Shown one piece after another: positions 54,258 to 63,144 of a stretch of 64,000 nucleotides of DNA. The DNA lies in contig NZ_VCBA01000016.1 in NCBI RefSeq assembly GCF_007995245.1, forward strand, positions 1-64,000, in the 5' to 3' direction. The notes beneath the pieces were generated by a model. It did no database searches, was not told the DNA's origin, and saw only the letters and a list, made by a program, of their open reading frames with translations. The DNA is from Tateyamaria sp. syn59 (GTDB taxonomy: Bacteria > Pseudomonadota > Alphaproteobacteria > Rhodobacterales > Rhodobacteraceae). Every line of letters begins with the position of its first letter. Within the stretch, counting starts at the first letter, position 1. A program made the translations under genes and the position numbers.

Positions 54258-54770
54258 TCAGGCCGCCTTTTCCTCGATGGTCGAGAGGATGGAGGCGATG
54301 TTGCTTGCAGGTGCGCCAATGGCCCCGGCGATGTTCGATGCAGGTGCGCCGATGCAGCCCACGATGGAAGCAATAAGCTCCTCGCGCGAAGGCATCTTCG
54401 ACACAGCCGTCACACCGGCCCGGTCCAACGCGTTCTCACCCATCGCACCACCAAGGATCACGAACTTGTCGTTGCCCTTGGCAAAGTCCTCCGACACCTT
54501 GGCGGCTGCCACGGGGTCTTCGGAATAGGTCAGAACGGTCATGCCCGTCAGGTAGTCAGCAATGCTTTCGCAGGGCTTGTCCTGAAGGGCGATCTTGGCG
54601 AGCCTGTTTTTGGCAACACGAACCGCAGCATCCGCTTCACGTGCTTTCGCGCGCAGATCCTGCATTTCGGCAACTGTCAGACCGGCGTAGTGGGCAACCA
54701 CAACGACGCCAGAGCTTTCAAAGATCTGGCCGAGTTCCTCGACCACTTTCTCTTTCTGGGCTCTATCCAC
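54258..54770 (-). CDS. rplJ: Large-subunit ribosomal protein L10
   Basis: L10 anchors the L7/L12 stalk on 23S rRNA. The start is a GTG at 54770, preceded by GGAGA, giving 170 aa ([18 protein letters not shown]). The family pattern [35 protein letters not shown] is clear, and the C-terminal helix ends in the Ala-rich stalk-binding tail. Its leader (54771 upward) is where an L10-L12 autoregulatory site would be expected. It is the first gene of its unit; rplA lies 2.3 kb away beyond an inserted gene and its own terminator. Confidence 0.97.
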   Translation of the reverse strand: MDRAQKEKVVEELGQIFESSGVVVVAHYAGLTVAEMQDLRAKAREADAAVRVAKNRLAKIALQDKPCESIADYLTGMTVLTYSEDPVAAAKVSEDFAKGNDKFVILGGAMGENALDRAGVTAVSKMPSREELIASIVGCIGAPASNIAGAIGAPASNIASILSTIEEKAA

Positions 54771-55129
54771 AGTTTTCTCCAGTTTATGGGACGCGAACGC
54801 CCCGGCTCAGTTTGCACCGGATCACTCCGGCGGTTTGGTCCTCGAAATACACGGGTCCAAGACCGCCAGAGGCTCGACGGAGCATCTGGAGAAGTAAGGT
54901 CTGTTCCCGCCTCGGGCAGGATTTATGAGCTATCGCTCACCCACCGTCTCGGACGAAAGCGAGGGCGTTCGAATCAATCGGACACCCTCGCGGTGGGGAG
55001 TTAGAGGGTTTTGGGGGATTTGGGAAGGGGGTTTGGGGTAGAGTGTACAGTTAAAATTCGTAAGCTCTAGATGTTAGCCAACTGCCACAATAGTAAGGAG
55101 CGAAGTCTGTTTACGAGCGAGTGTCGCAC
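54771..55129. other. Divergent promoter and leader region of rplJ
   Basis: 359 bp between rplJ and the divergent membrane-protein gene. On the minus strand it must supply the rplJ promoter and leader; a 7-bp stem GCGAGGG/CCCTCGC (54959..54990) is the clearest fold, and an L10 binding site may lie nearer the gene. The first about 120 bp beyond 55010 are AT-rich like the neighbouring inserted gene. No clean -35/-10 pair could be chosen by eye. Confidence 0.5.
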
Positions 55130-56488
55130 ATGGCCAACCCAAGTGAATTTCATATCAAGCGCGTTGATGACGCGACAATTTTTCGTCTGTTCAAATCGGC
55201 TCAAAACGCTGGGGAGAAAACTCTTCAGCGAGTTATAGATGCGGAAATAGAATTGAAGGGTCGCAACCACCAAATAAGCACTTCTTACAGCTCTTCGCTT
55301 CCTTGGACGATTACTGAGGATGACTTGAGCCAGTCGCCGCCAGGTGAATACGCCATCGGTCGAGCATCGCTAAGCTTCGTTTCAAAAACGGTTGATAGAC
55401 AACAACAAAGGCAGGATTCTGTTACCTTCGAACTAGTTCGTGGAACGGACGGTGGTGTAACCGACACATTTAGAATTTCTTCAAGCAACCAATATCATTC
55501 AATGAATGGTTCGGGGGAACAGACAGTACAAAGGTCTATCCATAAGTCATTATCCACTTTACTCCAGCCGGTGGCCCCCGAGGACGGTGGGTTAGTGCCT
55601 ACACTCACAAACCTTTCTCAAGCATTTGACACAAGTTATCAAAGGATTGCATCCGAATTATCTACAGCAGTTGCCGCAGTGAGCAAAGAGCGTGCTGAGC
55701 AGATAACGGAGTTTCAAAATGAACGGCGTAAACTTCGGGAAGAAATGCTGGAAGAACGAGAAGAACTTTTAGCAACCGCGCGGAAAACATTAGATACCGA
55801 ACGGCTTGAACTCGAAACGCTTGAGAAAGAAATTGCGGAAGAGCGGCTGAAGTTGGAGATTAGCAGTCACAAAGATGCCAGAAGGAAACAGTTTGATGGG
55901 CTGCAAAAAGATCTACTAGAAAGCTTGAATGCACCTGCTGTTGACAAGGGTTTAAGAACCATGCGGTGGGCGGTTTTCATAGCATTAATTGCTGCTGGAT
56001 GTGCAGCAGGGTTCTTCGCTTTCTTGAGTTTCGATATTGCTACTTGGGAAGCAGCAATCCCATCTTCTGCGGTGGACCGGTTTAGCACTGTAATGATGCT
56101 TGTATTGCGCACAGTTGTGCTCACCGTAGCTTCTTTAGGCGCCTTTCTGGGGGCCGCAGCTTGGATGCGTTACTTTTATAATCGTGACCTACAGACCCAA
56201 GAGGACATGAGGCGCTTCCGAAATGACATGGCTCGCGCATCATGGGTGATGGAAGCGGCCTTGGAGATCAGAAAAGAGCATGACGAAGAGATCCCACCTG
56301 AATGGATTTCAGGGGTAACCGAAGGTTTGTTTTCTGCAAACAAAAAAGAAAGCTTGGAAGAAGGTGCTCAGGCTCTTGCGGCGTTAATGGGTTTATCGGC
56401 TGGCGCGAATATTGGTCCAAACGGAATGGAGGTACAACTTAGCAGAAAAGGTAGGAAAGCTATCGCAAACGCCGCTGGCGATACTTAG
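55130..56488 (+). CDS. AT-rich gene for a coiled-coil, two-helix membrane protein of unknown function
   Basis: I do not recognise this 452-aa protein. Residues 1-160 are a soluble, partly beta domain (SSLPWTITEDDLSQ, SVTFELVRGTDGG). Residues about 165-265 form a long charged coiled coil (KERAEQITEFQNERRKLREEM and LEKEIAEERLKLEI). Helices at about 280-302 and 320-344 flank a short loop, and the tail is helical and soluble. The start at 55130 follows GAGCGAG; a GTG at 55121 is also in frame. Its base and codon use are clearly AT-richer than its neighbours, and it is the only plus-strand gene in the ribosomal block, lying between rplA and rplJ. These features point to horizontal transfer. A role as a membrane-tethered sensor or defence component is possible but unproven. 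Confidence 0.75.
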   Translation: MANPSEFHIKRVDDATIFRLFKSAQNAGEKTLQRVIDAEIELKGRNHQISTSYSSSLPWTITEDDLSQSPPGEYAIGRASLSFVSKTVDRQQQRQDSVTFELVRGTDGGVTDTFRISSSNQYHSMNGSGEQTVQRSIHKSLSTLLQPVAPEDGGLVPTLTNLSQAFDTSYQRIASELSTAVAAVSKERAEQITEFQNERRKLREEMLEEREELLATARKTLDTERLELETLEKEIAEERLKLEISSHKDARRKQFDGLQKDLLESLNAPAVDKGLRTMRWAVFIALIAAGCAAGFFAFLSFDIATWEAAIPSSAVDRFSTVMMLVLRTVVLTVASLGAFLGAAAWMRYFYNRDLQTQEDMRRFRNDMARASWVMEAALEIRKEHDEEIPPEWISGVTEGLFSANKKESLEEGAQALAALMGLSAGANIGPNGMEVQLSRKGRKAIANAAGDT

Positions 56489-56768
56489 GCGTTACCCATT
56501 TGAACTAGTTGTACGCCTGTTGAGACTTTCGATATCTGCCAGCTTGTGGACACAACAACACCTTTCGCTAAGGCCCAACCAGAACTTGACCAGTCCGGAA
56601 TCAAGCCGAAGGCGCCGGACATCGCCAGACCGGCCCCACGGGCTGGCGATACATCTCCACCTGCACCCCGCTCAACCGTCCGATGACCCCACGACCATAA
56701 AGCGCGCCGCACCACCCCAAGATCGCCATCCCCCGGTCCGGCGATGTCCGTCTCACCGCGCGCCTGCT

Positions 56769-56825
56769 GTAGGGTAGGCATTCTGCCCACCATGCCAAAC
56801 GCCGTAGGCCGGGCTTCAGCCCGGC
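56769..56825. repeat. Pair of REP-like palindromic units
   Basis: GTAGGGTAGGCATTCTGCCCACC-type unit at 56769..56791 and GTAGGCCGGGCTTCAGCCCGGC-type unit at 56804..56825. Both open with GTAGG and fold on a four-base TTCA/TTCT-like loop. The second matches the arms of the 28..79 repeat in layout with compensating base changes in the stem, the mark of a structured dispersed element. Confidence 0.6.
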
Positions 56826-57003
56826 ATCCCCCGCCAATCAAATGCCCAAAATTCTCGAAAACCCAAAAACCGCCCGCCTTCGGGCGTCATGCTACAAATC
56901 AACCCGTTAAAATCCCTGAAACCCACCGTGCGGTGGTCCAACCCCCTGACCCGCCTGACGGACTCGAAAGTCCCTAACATCGCGTGACCCGTCCGAACAC
57001 GCT

Positions 57004-57042
57004 GTCCCCGCGGGGACAAACCGCTTATGTCCCCGCGGGGAC
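57004..57042. repeat. Two copies of the GTCCCCGCGGGGAC palindrome
   Basis: Perfect 14-bp palindromes at 57004..57017 and 57029..57042, 11 bp apart, just beyond the rplA terminator. The same core is found between the TTT binding protein and its permease (10697..10710), and with one change at 58393..58406. Confidence 0.75.
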
Positions 57043-57044
57043 AC

Positions 57045-57080
57045 GAAAAAATGGCGCGCACCCCATCGGGCACGCGCCAT
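57045..57080 (-). terminator. Rho-independent terminator of rplK-rplA
   Basis: On the minus strand ATGGCGCG (57080..57073) pairs with CGCGCCAT (57058..57051) over a 14-nt loop and is followed by six T. It lies 26 nt past the rplA stop codon, so rplKA and rplJL-rpoBC are separate transcription units here. Confidence 0.9.
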
Positions 57081-57106
57081 CCAAACTCTCTCGAACTCGT
57101 CCCCGA

Positions 57107-57805
57107 TTATTCGGTAACGGCGTTCTCCACATCGACGCTCACGCCCGGACCCATGGTCGAGCTCAGCGACACCTTTTTCATATAGGTGCCTTTCGCGCCC
57201 GCGGGCTTGGCCTTGGCCACAGCCCCCACAAACGCGCGGATGTTTTCGACCAGCTTGGCCTCATCGAACGATGCTTTGCCCACGCCTGCGTGGACCACAC
57301 CGGCCTTCTCCGCCTTGAACTGGACTTCACCGCCCTTGGCCGCTTTGACGGCGTCCGCGACGTCCATGGTCACGGTGCCGACCTTGGGGTTCGGCATCAG
57401 GTTGCGGGGGCCCAGCACCTTACCCAGACGGCCCACGATGGGCATCATGTCGGGGGTGGCGATGCAGCGGTCGAACTCGATGGTGCCGCCCTGAACCGTT
57501 TCCATCAGGTCCTCTGCACCCACGATGTCGGCCCCTGCCGCTTGCGCTTCCTCGGCCTTGGGGCCGCGGGCAAACACAGCGACGCGCACGTCCTTGCCGG
57601 TGCCGTTGGGCAGGCCAACCACGCCGCGCACCATCTGATCCGCGTGGCGGGGGTCGACGCCCAGGTTCATCGAGATTTCAACCGTCTCGTCAAACTTGGC
57701 CGAGGCGTTTGCCTTGATCAGGCTCACCGCATCTTCGACGCTCAGGTTCTCTTTGCCGGCGAAGGCTTCGCGGGCCGCTTTTGTGCGTTTTCCGATCTTT
57801 GCCAT
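57107..57805 (-). CDS. rplA: Large-subunit ribosomal protein L1
   Basis: L1 forms the mobile stalk that helps release E-site tRNA, and often represses its own operon. The 232-aa protein has the standard [15 protein letters not shown] start, [32 protein letters not shown] in two parts near residues 40-72, the [16 protein letters not shown] motif near 130 and the C-terminal [17 protein letters not shown]. It follows rplK after 1 bp and ends at its own terminator. Confidence 0.98.
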   Translation of the reverse strand: MAKIGKRTKAAREAFAGKENLSVEDAVSLIKANASAKFDETVEISMNLGVDPRHADQMVRGVVGLPNGTGKDVRVAVFARGPKAEEAQAAGADIVGAEDLMETVQGGTIEFDRCIATPDMMPIVGRLGKVLGPRNLMPNPKVGTVTMDVADAVKAAKGGEVQFKAEKAGVVHAGVGKASFDEAKLVENIRAFVGAVAKAKPAGAKGTYMKKVSLSSTMGPGVSVDVENAVTE

Positions 57806-57806
57806 C

Positions 57807-58232
57807 TTACTTCACCTCGATGCCCATGGAGCGGGCGGAGCCCAGGATGATCTGCATCGCGCCGTCAATGTCGTTGGCGTTCAGATCCTTCATCTTCGCT
57901 TCGGCGATCTCGCGCACCTGCGCGGCCGTCACTGTCCCGACGGTTTCACGCGAGGGGTTGTTGGCGCCGGATTTCACCTTGGCCGCTTTCTTCAGATAGT
58001 AAGACGCAGGCGGCGTCTTGATATCCATGGCAAAGGATTTGTCCTGGTAGTAGGTGATCACGGTCGGGCACGGCGCACCGGGCTCCATGTCTGCGGTCTT
58101 GGCGTTGAACGCCTTGCAGAATTCCATGATGTTGATGCCGCGCTGACCCAGGGCCGGACCAACCGGCGGGGACGGGTTTGCTTGACCGGCGGGCACCTGC
58201 AATTTCATGGTGCCGGCAAGTTTCTTGGCCAT
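57807..58232 (-). CDS. rplK: Large-subunit ribosomal protein L11
   Basis: L11 binds the GTPase-associated region of 23S rRNA and is needed for the stringent response through RelA. The 141-aa protein has the proline-rich N-terminal part with [32 protein letters not shown] and the C-terminal RNA-binding domain ([29 protein letters not shown]). A GGAGATT ribosome-binding site precedes the ATG, and a perfect 16-bp palindrome lies 25 nt further up. The secE-nusG pair that often precedes rplK is not here; the upstream gene is an OmpA-domain protein. Confidence 0.98.
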   Translation of the reverse strand: MAKKLAGTMKLQVPAGQANPSPPVGPALGQRGINIMEFCKAFNAKTADMEPGAPCPTVITYYQDKSFAMDIKTPPASYYLKKAAKVKSGANNPSRETVGTVTAAQVREIAEAKMKDLNANDIDGAMQIILGSARSMGIEVK

Positions 58233-58257
58233 GTGCCAATCTCCTTTTCAAACAGCC

Positions 58258-58273
58258 TTGGAACGCGTTCCAA
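58258..58273. promoter_or_regulatory. 16-bp palindrome in the rplK leader
   Basis: TTGGAACGCGTTCCAA is a perfect inverted repeat 25 bp upstream of the rplK start codon. As DNA it could be a dimeric regulator site; as RNA it would be a hairpin just above the ribosome-binding site. No T-run follows it. Confidence 0.5.
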
Positions 58274-58392
58274 AGCCTATGTTGACGTGGTCGTGGTCTG
58301 GGCATCGCGATGCCCGCGCCTCCCACGGTGGACGCTGCAAAAGCAACAGAAGCGCCGGTTACAGCGCTCCTGTCAAAAACACAAGAGGGTTT

Positions 58393-58406
58393 GTCCCCGC
58401 AGGGAC
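58393..58406. repeat. Imperfect copy of the GTCCCCGCGGGGAC palindrome
   Basis: GTCCCCGCAGGGAC, one mismatch from the perfect copies, 5 bp downstream of the OmpA-domain gene. It fits the pattern of these palindromes lying at the 3' side of genes. Confidence 0.5.
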
Positions 58407-58411
58407 AATGA

Positions 58412-59581
58412 TCAGCCTTCTTCGAGGATCACATCAAAGCGGACACGGCTGCCGGGCAGGCCTGCGTCGTTGAGAGGACGAGAGGGCGCTGCGATAATGA
58501 TTTCTTCAGTATTTACCCCTCTGCCCACCAGCATCGCCATCAGCGCCTTGGCGCGCAGCAGCCCGGTTGAGACGCCTTCGCCCGATCCCACGTCACCGGC
58601 GTGGTGGCCGATCACGCGCAGACGGGCATGCGGGCATTCCATCGCCATGGTCGCGAGGGTCATCGCCGTATCGACGTCGCTGGCACCCAGCGATACCGAG
58701 CGCGGGGCATAAAACAGCATCGTGCTGTCCACCGCCTTTTGCAGCGCGGTCACGCAGGTGGCATTTGCCCAGGGTTTGGGCGCCGCTGCAGGTGCGCGGA
58801 CGGCAACACGCGTAACCTCTTCGACAATGGAAAATTCGACGCGACGGTCATAGTAAGAAGCCGGTTCCGGGCCGACAATACCGGAGGGCTGGCGATCGCC
58901 CATACCCTCAGCAAAGAACATGGTGGTGTCGAGACCGGAGGCGCCAATGCGCTTGATCACCTCCTGCGCGCGGGCCTGGCTGAGGCGCTGGTTCGCGGCG
59001 GGGTCACCGGAGGGGTCCGAATGCCCCTCGACCCGGATCTGCACGCCCGTGCAATTCTGCGCGATCAGCCCCAAAAGACGCCCCTGCTCGATCCCGCCTT
59101 GATCGGCGTTCAGACCGCCGCTGGGAAAGTAGACGCGGGCCTGATCCGCCATGGTGCGCAGATCGTCGATGCACTGCTGCTGCGCGCCCGCACCAAAGGT
59201 ACTGGTGTCAAAGACGGGCGCAGCCGATGCCGTGGCCAACGCGGCAGTGCGTTGTGGCGCGGGTGCTACGACGACAGGTTGCGCCGGGGCGGGCGTGGCG
59301 GCGGCGGCCAAGGGCTGGGGTTGCGCGACAACGGATGCGACGCCGGTCAAGGAGGTGTCGGGGGCCACCTGACGGGCGACAACCTCTTGATCGGCGGAGG
59401 GCAATGTCGGCGCGGGCGCGGCCACCTCTACCGGTGCTGCCTGTGGCGCCGTGGCAGCAACGGGCTGTGGCTGTTCGGCGGCGTCCTTGCCCCCCAGCTC
59501 AAGAAAACCAGACGCTGCAAATACAATTGCGGCAGACGGAACCAGCCACGGGAGGCTGTCCCGCACATACTTCAATGCCAT
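58412..59581 (-). CDS. Membrane-anchored protein with two OmpA-like domains
   Basis: The start at 59581 (MALKYVRDSLPWLVPSAAIVFAASGFLEL) follows GGGGGA and gives 389 aa with one N-terminal helix that acts as anchor or signal. A low-complexity Ala/Pro/Gln linker (residues about 35-130) is followed by a good OmpA/MotB peptidoglycan-binding domain (about 140-260; VQIRVEGHSDPSGDPAANQRLSQARAQEVI and YYDRRVEFSIVE) and then a second, weaker copy (about 275-389; ARLRVIGHHAGDVGSGEG, SRVRFDVIL). It probably ties inner membrane to cell wall. It occupies the place upstream of rplK usually held by secE-nusG. Confidence 0.8.
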   Translation of the reverse strand: MALKYVRDSLPWLVPSAAIVFAASGFLELGGKDAAEQPQPVAATAPQAAPVEVAAPAPTLPSADQEVVARQVAPDTSLTGVASVVAQPQPLAAAATPAPAQPVVVAPAPQRTAALATASAAPVFDTSTFGAGAQQQCIDDLRTMADQARVYFPSGGLNADQGGIEQGRLLGLIAQNCTGVQIRVEGHSDPSGDPAANQRLSQARAQEVIKRIGASGLDTTMFFAEGMGDRQPSGIVGPEPASYYDRRVEFSIVEEVTRVAVRAPAAAPKPWANATCVTALQKAVDSTMLFYAPRSVSLGASDVDTAMTLATMAMECPHARLRVIGHHAGDVGSGEGVSTGLLRAKALMAMLVGRGVNTEEIIIAAPSRPLNDAGLPGSRVRFDVILEEG

Positions 59582-59806
59582 AGAATATCCCCCAGATACG
59601 CTGCTCGGCTTTGTGTGGCACATCTACATCGTGTGCCTGTGCCCATCAGTAGGCGATAATCCGCCGCTTTCGTCAACAGGACTTGTGGATGTTTCTGTGG
59701 ATAAGTTGCGCAGCGTGACGTCAGTTTGTGACCTGCCGCGCTTGGCAATGATCAACCGAACTCATGTTGCGGTAGATCTCTGGCCGAACACATCCAATGC
59801 CCCTGC

Positions 59807-60700
59807 CTATACGGGTTTCGGCTTTGCCTTTCCTTCGGAGGCGGCGATTGCGGCGCCCATCAACACGAGCGGCAGTGCGAGCAGAAAGCTGGTGGCCAGC
59901 GGAAGTCTGAAAATCAGCAGGTCCGCCAGAACCGGCCAGAGGAGTGCGATGTATTCGAACGGCGCAAGCCGGGACGCTTCGGCATAGCGGAACGACAGCG
60001 TCATCGCGATATGGGCAAACCCGCCGAACAGCCCCGCGAGCACCAGCAAAATCGCTGTCTGTGCATCAAGCGGCGCCCACCCCCAGGGCAGCGTCACCAG
60101 CCCGCCCGTCATGGAGGCGACCACAAAGTAGAAGGCGATGGCGCCGGGGCTTTCGGTGCGTGTGAGGCTGCGGACCATGATCAGCGCAAAAGCCGTCAGG
60201 AGCGCCGTCAGCAGGCCCAATCCGATCCCGAGCATGCGGCGCGCGTCGACGACCCCGCCCCCGATGTCAGGCCAGACCAGGACGAGGACACCGGTCAATC
60301 CGAAGGCCAGCCCGATCACGCGCCACAGGGTCAAACGCTCGGACAGAAGGACGACAGCTGCGATCGCGGTCAGAACCGGTGCAAGTTGCGCAAGCAGCAC
60401 CGCCTCAGCCAGCGGCAAGAGGGCCACCGATGCAAATGAGGTGAACATGGCCGCCGCCCCGAAGAAGGAGCGGACGAGGTGCCCAAAAGGACGCGTCGTA
60501 CCGAGGCCGGACGGGAATTCGTGCCGCAGTATCAGAAAGATCACCAGCGGGATCAGGGCAAAGACGGATCGGAAAAAGACGATCTGGCCCAGGGGTGCCG
60601 TGTCGCTGACCACTTTGACGCAGATGACCATCCCGGTGAACAGCATTCCTGACAGGATGCGCAGCATGATCCCGAGCGTCGGGTTGTCTGGGCGCGTCAC
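59807..60700 (-). CDS. EamA/DMT-family membrane transporter
   Basis: A 297-aa protein of about ten helices with the two-half EamA layout. FFRSVFALIPLVIFLILRHEFPSG in the first half and LSFRYAEASRLAPFEYIALLWPVLADLLIF in the second are typical. It starts inside the last codons of the dipeptide-type permease gene (ATGA, 60697..60700), so it is probably co-transcribed with that ABC transporter and might export a product of the imported substrate. Cargo is unknown. Confidence 0.85.
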   Translation of the reverse strand: MTRPDNPTLGIMLRILSGMLFTGMVICVKVVSDTAPLGQIVFFRSVFALIPLVIFLILRHEFPSGLGTTRPFGHLVRSFFGAAAMFTSFASVALLPLAEAVLLAQLAPVLTAIAAVVLLSERLTLWRVIGLAFGLTGVLVLVWPDIGGGVVDARRMLGIGLGLLTALLTAFALIMVRSLTRTESPGAIAFYFVVASMTGGLVTLPWGWAPLDAQTAILLVLAGLFGGFAHIAMTLSFRYAEASRLAPFEYIALLWPVLADLLIFRLPLATSFLLALPLVLMGAAIAASEGKAKPKPV

Positions 60701-61491
60701 GGCTTCACCCCCTCCTCGGCGAGCGCATCGCGCAGGGCATCGCCCGCAAGGTTGATGGCCAGCACCGAGACAACGACCGCGAGCCCCGGCCAGATCATCT
60801 GCAACGGAGTCGAGCGGATGTGAATGCGCGCATCAAGCAGCATCGTACCCCATTCCGGCATGGGTGGTTGAACGCCGAAGCCGAGGAACCCCAGCGCCGA
60901 AATGCCAAGGATCGCGCGGGCGAGCATGCCGGTCCAGACCACGGTCAGCGAGGGCAAGAGCGAGGGAATGTAGTGCCAGCGCGCGATGGCGAGCGGCGAC
61001 AGGCCAGCGAGGCGGGCCTGCACGACGTATCCTCGGGTGCCGATCGACAGGCCGATGCCGCGTGCAACACGGGCGTAGCGCATCCATCCCGTGACTGAGA
61101 GCGCAAAGATCAGCGACGCCGTGCTGGCACCGAGGACACCGGCGATGACGACGGCGGCAATCAGCTCTGGAAACGCAAGAAATGTGTCGGTGACGCGCAT
61201 GGCGAGCCAGTCCGCCAGTTTGCCGCCCTGGGCGGCGATCAGCCCAATCACCGTACCGATGATCAGGCCAAGGAAGGACACGACAAAGGCCAGCCCGAGC
61301 GACCAGCGCGCGCCGTGCAGGAGGCGGGACAGGATATCGCGGCCCAGCGCGTCGGTGCCCAGGAGCCACGCGCCGCCCGGCGGGGCCAGCCGGTTGGGGA
61401 TGTTGATCGCGGTCGGATCATGCGGGGCCAGCATCGGGCCGAAGAGCGCCAACAGGAAAAGCAGCAGAACGAGGATAGCCACACTACGCAT
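60697..61491 (-). CDS. ABC transporter permease, DppC type
   Basis: A 264-aa inner-membrane subunit of a peptide/nickel-type importer. LAPPGGAWLLGTDALGRDILSRLLHGARWSLGL is the standard opening of DppC proteins, and the EAA-type loop region ARLAGLSPLAIARWHYIPSLLPSL is present. It overlaps the DppB-type gene by 8 bp and the exporter gene by 4 bp. Confidence 0.9.
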   Translation of the reverse strand: MRSVAILVLLLFLLALFGPMLAPHDPTAINIPNRLAPPGGAWLLGTDALGRDILSRLLHGARWSLGLAFVVSFLGLIIGTVIGLIAAQGGKLADWLAMRVTDTFLAFPELIAAVVIAGVLGASTASLIFALSVTGWMRYARVARGIGLSIGTRGYVVQARLAGLSPLAIARWHYIPSLLPSLTVVWTGMLARAILGISALGFLGFGVQPPMPEWGTMLLDARIHIRSTPLQMIWPGLAVVVSVLAINLAGDALRDALAEEGVKP

Positions 61492-62422
61492 CGCGGCCCT
61501 CCATGCGTGGATCGAGCCGGCGGTAGATCAGGTCGATCAGGAGGTTCACGACCACAAAGATCACGGCGGTCAGGATGACGACCGCCTGCACTTTCGGAAA
61601 GTCGCGGGCGAAGATGGCGTTGACAAGAAAGCTGCCCAGGCCGGGCCGGGCAAAGATCACTTCGACCACCACCAGCCCTTCGAGCAGGAAGGCGAGTTCG
61701 AGGCCGATCACTGTCACGACGGGCACGGCGGCATGGGGGGCCACGTGATCGCGGGCGATGTCGCGGGGTGCCACGCCGCGGCGTCGGAATGCCGGCAGAA
61801 ACGGCTGGCCGCGCGCCTCGAGGATACCGGACCTGATGATGCGCGTCAGCGAGGCGGCGATGCCGAACCCCAGCGTCAGCGCAGGCAGGATGCTGTGGGA
61901 TATCGTCTCTGCCCCCATCGCGGGCAACCAGCCGAGTTGGACGGCAAAGAGCAGGATCAGCAGCAGGCCCAGCCAGAAGGCCGGGATGGCGACACCGACC
62001 GAGGCCAGGGCCACCGCGCCGCGATCCACCCAACTGCCGGGCCTGCGCGTGGCGATCAGCGCCAGCGGGATCGAGATGGCCAGCCCGATCCCGAGGCTGA
62101 CCAGAGCCAGGGGGAAGGTGTAGGACATCGCCGTGACCAGATCGGGCCAGACGTCGCGGCCATTGACGGACGATTGCCCGAAGTCACCCTGCAAAAGCGG
62201 GACGAGCCACGCCCAGAAGGCGCTCCAGAAGCCGCCGTCAAAACCGGCCTCGGCGCGGATGAAGTCGAGCACCTCTTCGGACACGATGGTGCCGTAACGG
62301 GCCTCGGCGATAGACAGCGCGGGATCGCCGGGGGCGTGCCACAGGAGCGCAAAGGTGGTGATCGCCGCGCCCGCAAGGACAACGCAGGCGCGCAGGACCA
62401 GCCCGGCCAGAGCACCGATCAT
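61484..62422 (-). CDS. ABC transporter permease, DppB type
   Basis: A 312-aa permease with a hydrophobic N-terminal helix (AGLVLRACVVLAGAAITTFALLW), the LQGDFGQSSVNGRDV loop common to DppB/NikB, and the cytoplasmic coupling loop FRRRGVAPRDIARDHVAPHAAVPVV. Six helices are expected. It overlaps the next ATPase gene at its start (4 bp) and the DppC-type gene at its end. Confidence 0.9.
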   Translation of the reverse strand: MIGALAGLVLRACVVLAGAAITTFALLWHAPGDPALSIAEARYGTIVSEEVLDFIRAEAGFDGGFWSAFWAWLVPLLQGDFGQSSVNGRDVWPDLVTAMSYTFPLALVSLGIGLAISIPLALIATRRPGSWVDRGAVALASVGVAIPAFWLGLLLILLFAVQLGWLPAMGAETISHSILPALTLGFGIAASLTRIIRSGILEARGQPFLPAFRRRGVAPRDIARDHVAPHAAVPVVTVIGLELAFLLEGLVVVEVIFARPGLGSFLVNAIFARDFPKVQAVVILTAVIFVVVNLLIDLIYRRLDPRMEGRDA

Positions 62423-63144
62423 GCCACGCGTTCCAATGCGCCTAGGGAAAAGGCCGCATCGCGCAGCGTTCTCCCATAGGCGGTCTGCGGTGCCTCAACA
62501 AAGGCGCGCGCTGCGCTGTATTCCTCGATCCGGCCCGCGCGCAGCACGGCGATGTGGTCGGCAAAGGCTGCGGCGTATCCCAGATCATGGGTCACGATCA
62601 GGGCAGCGAAGCCCTCTTGCCCCTGCATGTCGGAGATCAGCCGGGCGGTATGCTTTTGCGTGGCGGCATCGAGGGCGGACAGCGGTTCGTCGAACAGCAC
62701 CAGCGGCGACTTGGCGATCAGGGCGCGCAGAATGCCCATCCGCTGCGCCTGCCCGATGGAGACCTGATTGGGACGACGATCCAGCAGGTCGGGGTGCAGT
62801 TCGAGGCCGTCACATAGACGGTACAAACGGTTCAGATCGCCGGCAGACGCCTGCTTGGCCAAAGGTTCCATGACCGACCGCCGCAGCGACAGGTGCGGGT
62901 TAAAGGCTGCACGTGGCTCTTGCATAACCAGCGCGGGACGGCACTTGGGCGCGGGCGCATCGGTCCATGTCACCTGACCAGCGGCACAGCGTATCAGGCC
63001 GAGGATTGCACCGATGAGCGTGGACTTTCCCGCGCCGCTTTCGCCGACAACGGCCAGGGTGGCACCCGGCGCCAGCGCCAAGGACACATCATGCAGTACC
63101 GGCGTGCCGCCGCGCCGGACGGAGATGCCCTCGACCTTCAGCAC
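62419..63144 (-). CDS. ABC transporter ATPase (second of pair)
   Basis: The GTG at 63144 overlaps the previous stop codon (GTGCTGA), giving 241 aa. Walker A is GESGAGKSTL, the signature region VSIGQAQRMGILRALIAKSPL is looser than LSGGQ, and Walker B is VLFDEPLSALD. At 241 aa it lacks the C-terminal oligopeptide-type extension found in many Dpp/Opp ATPases. A much longer upstream frame reads into the neighbouring gene and is not used. Confidence 0.85.
   Translation of the reverse strand: MLKVEGISVRRGGTPVLHDVSLALAPGATLAVVGESGAGKSTLIGAILGLIRCAAGQVTWTDAPAPKCRPALVMQEPRAAFNPHLSLRRSVMEPLAKQASAGDLNRLYRLCDGLELHPDLLDRRPNQVSIGQAQRMGILRALIAKSPLVLFDEPLSALDAATQKHTARLISDMQGQEGFAALIVTHDLGYAAAFADHIAVLRAGRIEEYSAARAFVEAPQTAYGRTLRDAAFSLGALERVA

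Larger units (their letters stand above)
56489..57044. other. Repeat-rich intergenic region next to the inserted gene
   Basis: No gene is supported in the 556 bp between the inserted gene and the rplA terminator. The left part reads like vestigial DNA. The right part holds three palindromic repeats (two REP-like units and a pair of GTCCCCGCGGGGAC palindromes), annotated separately. Confidence 0.6.
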
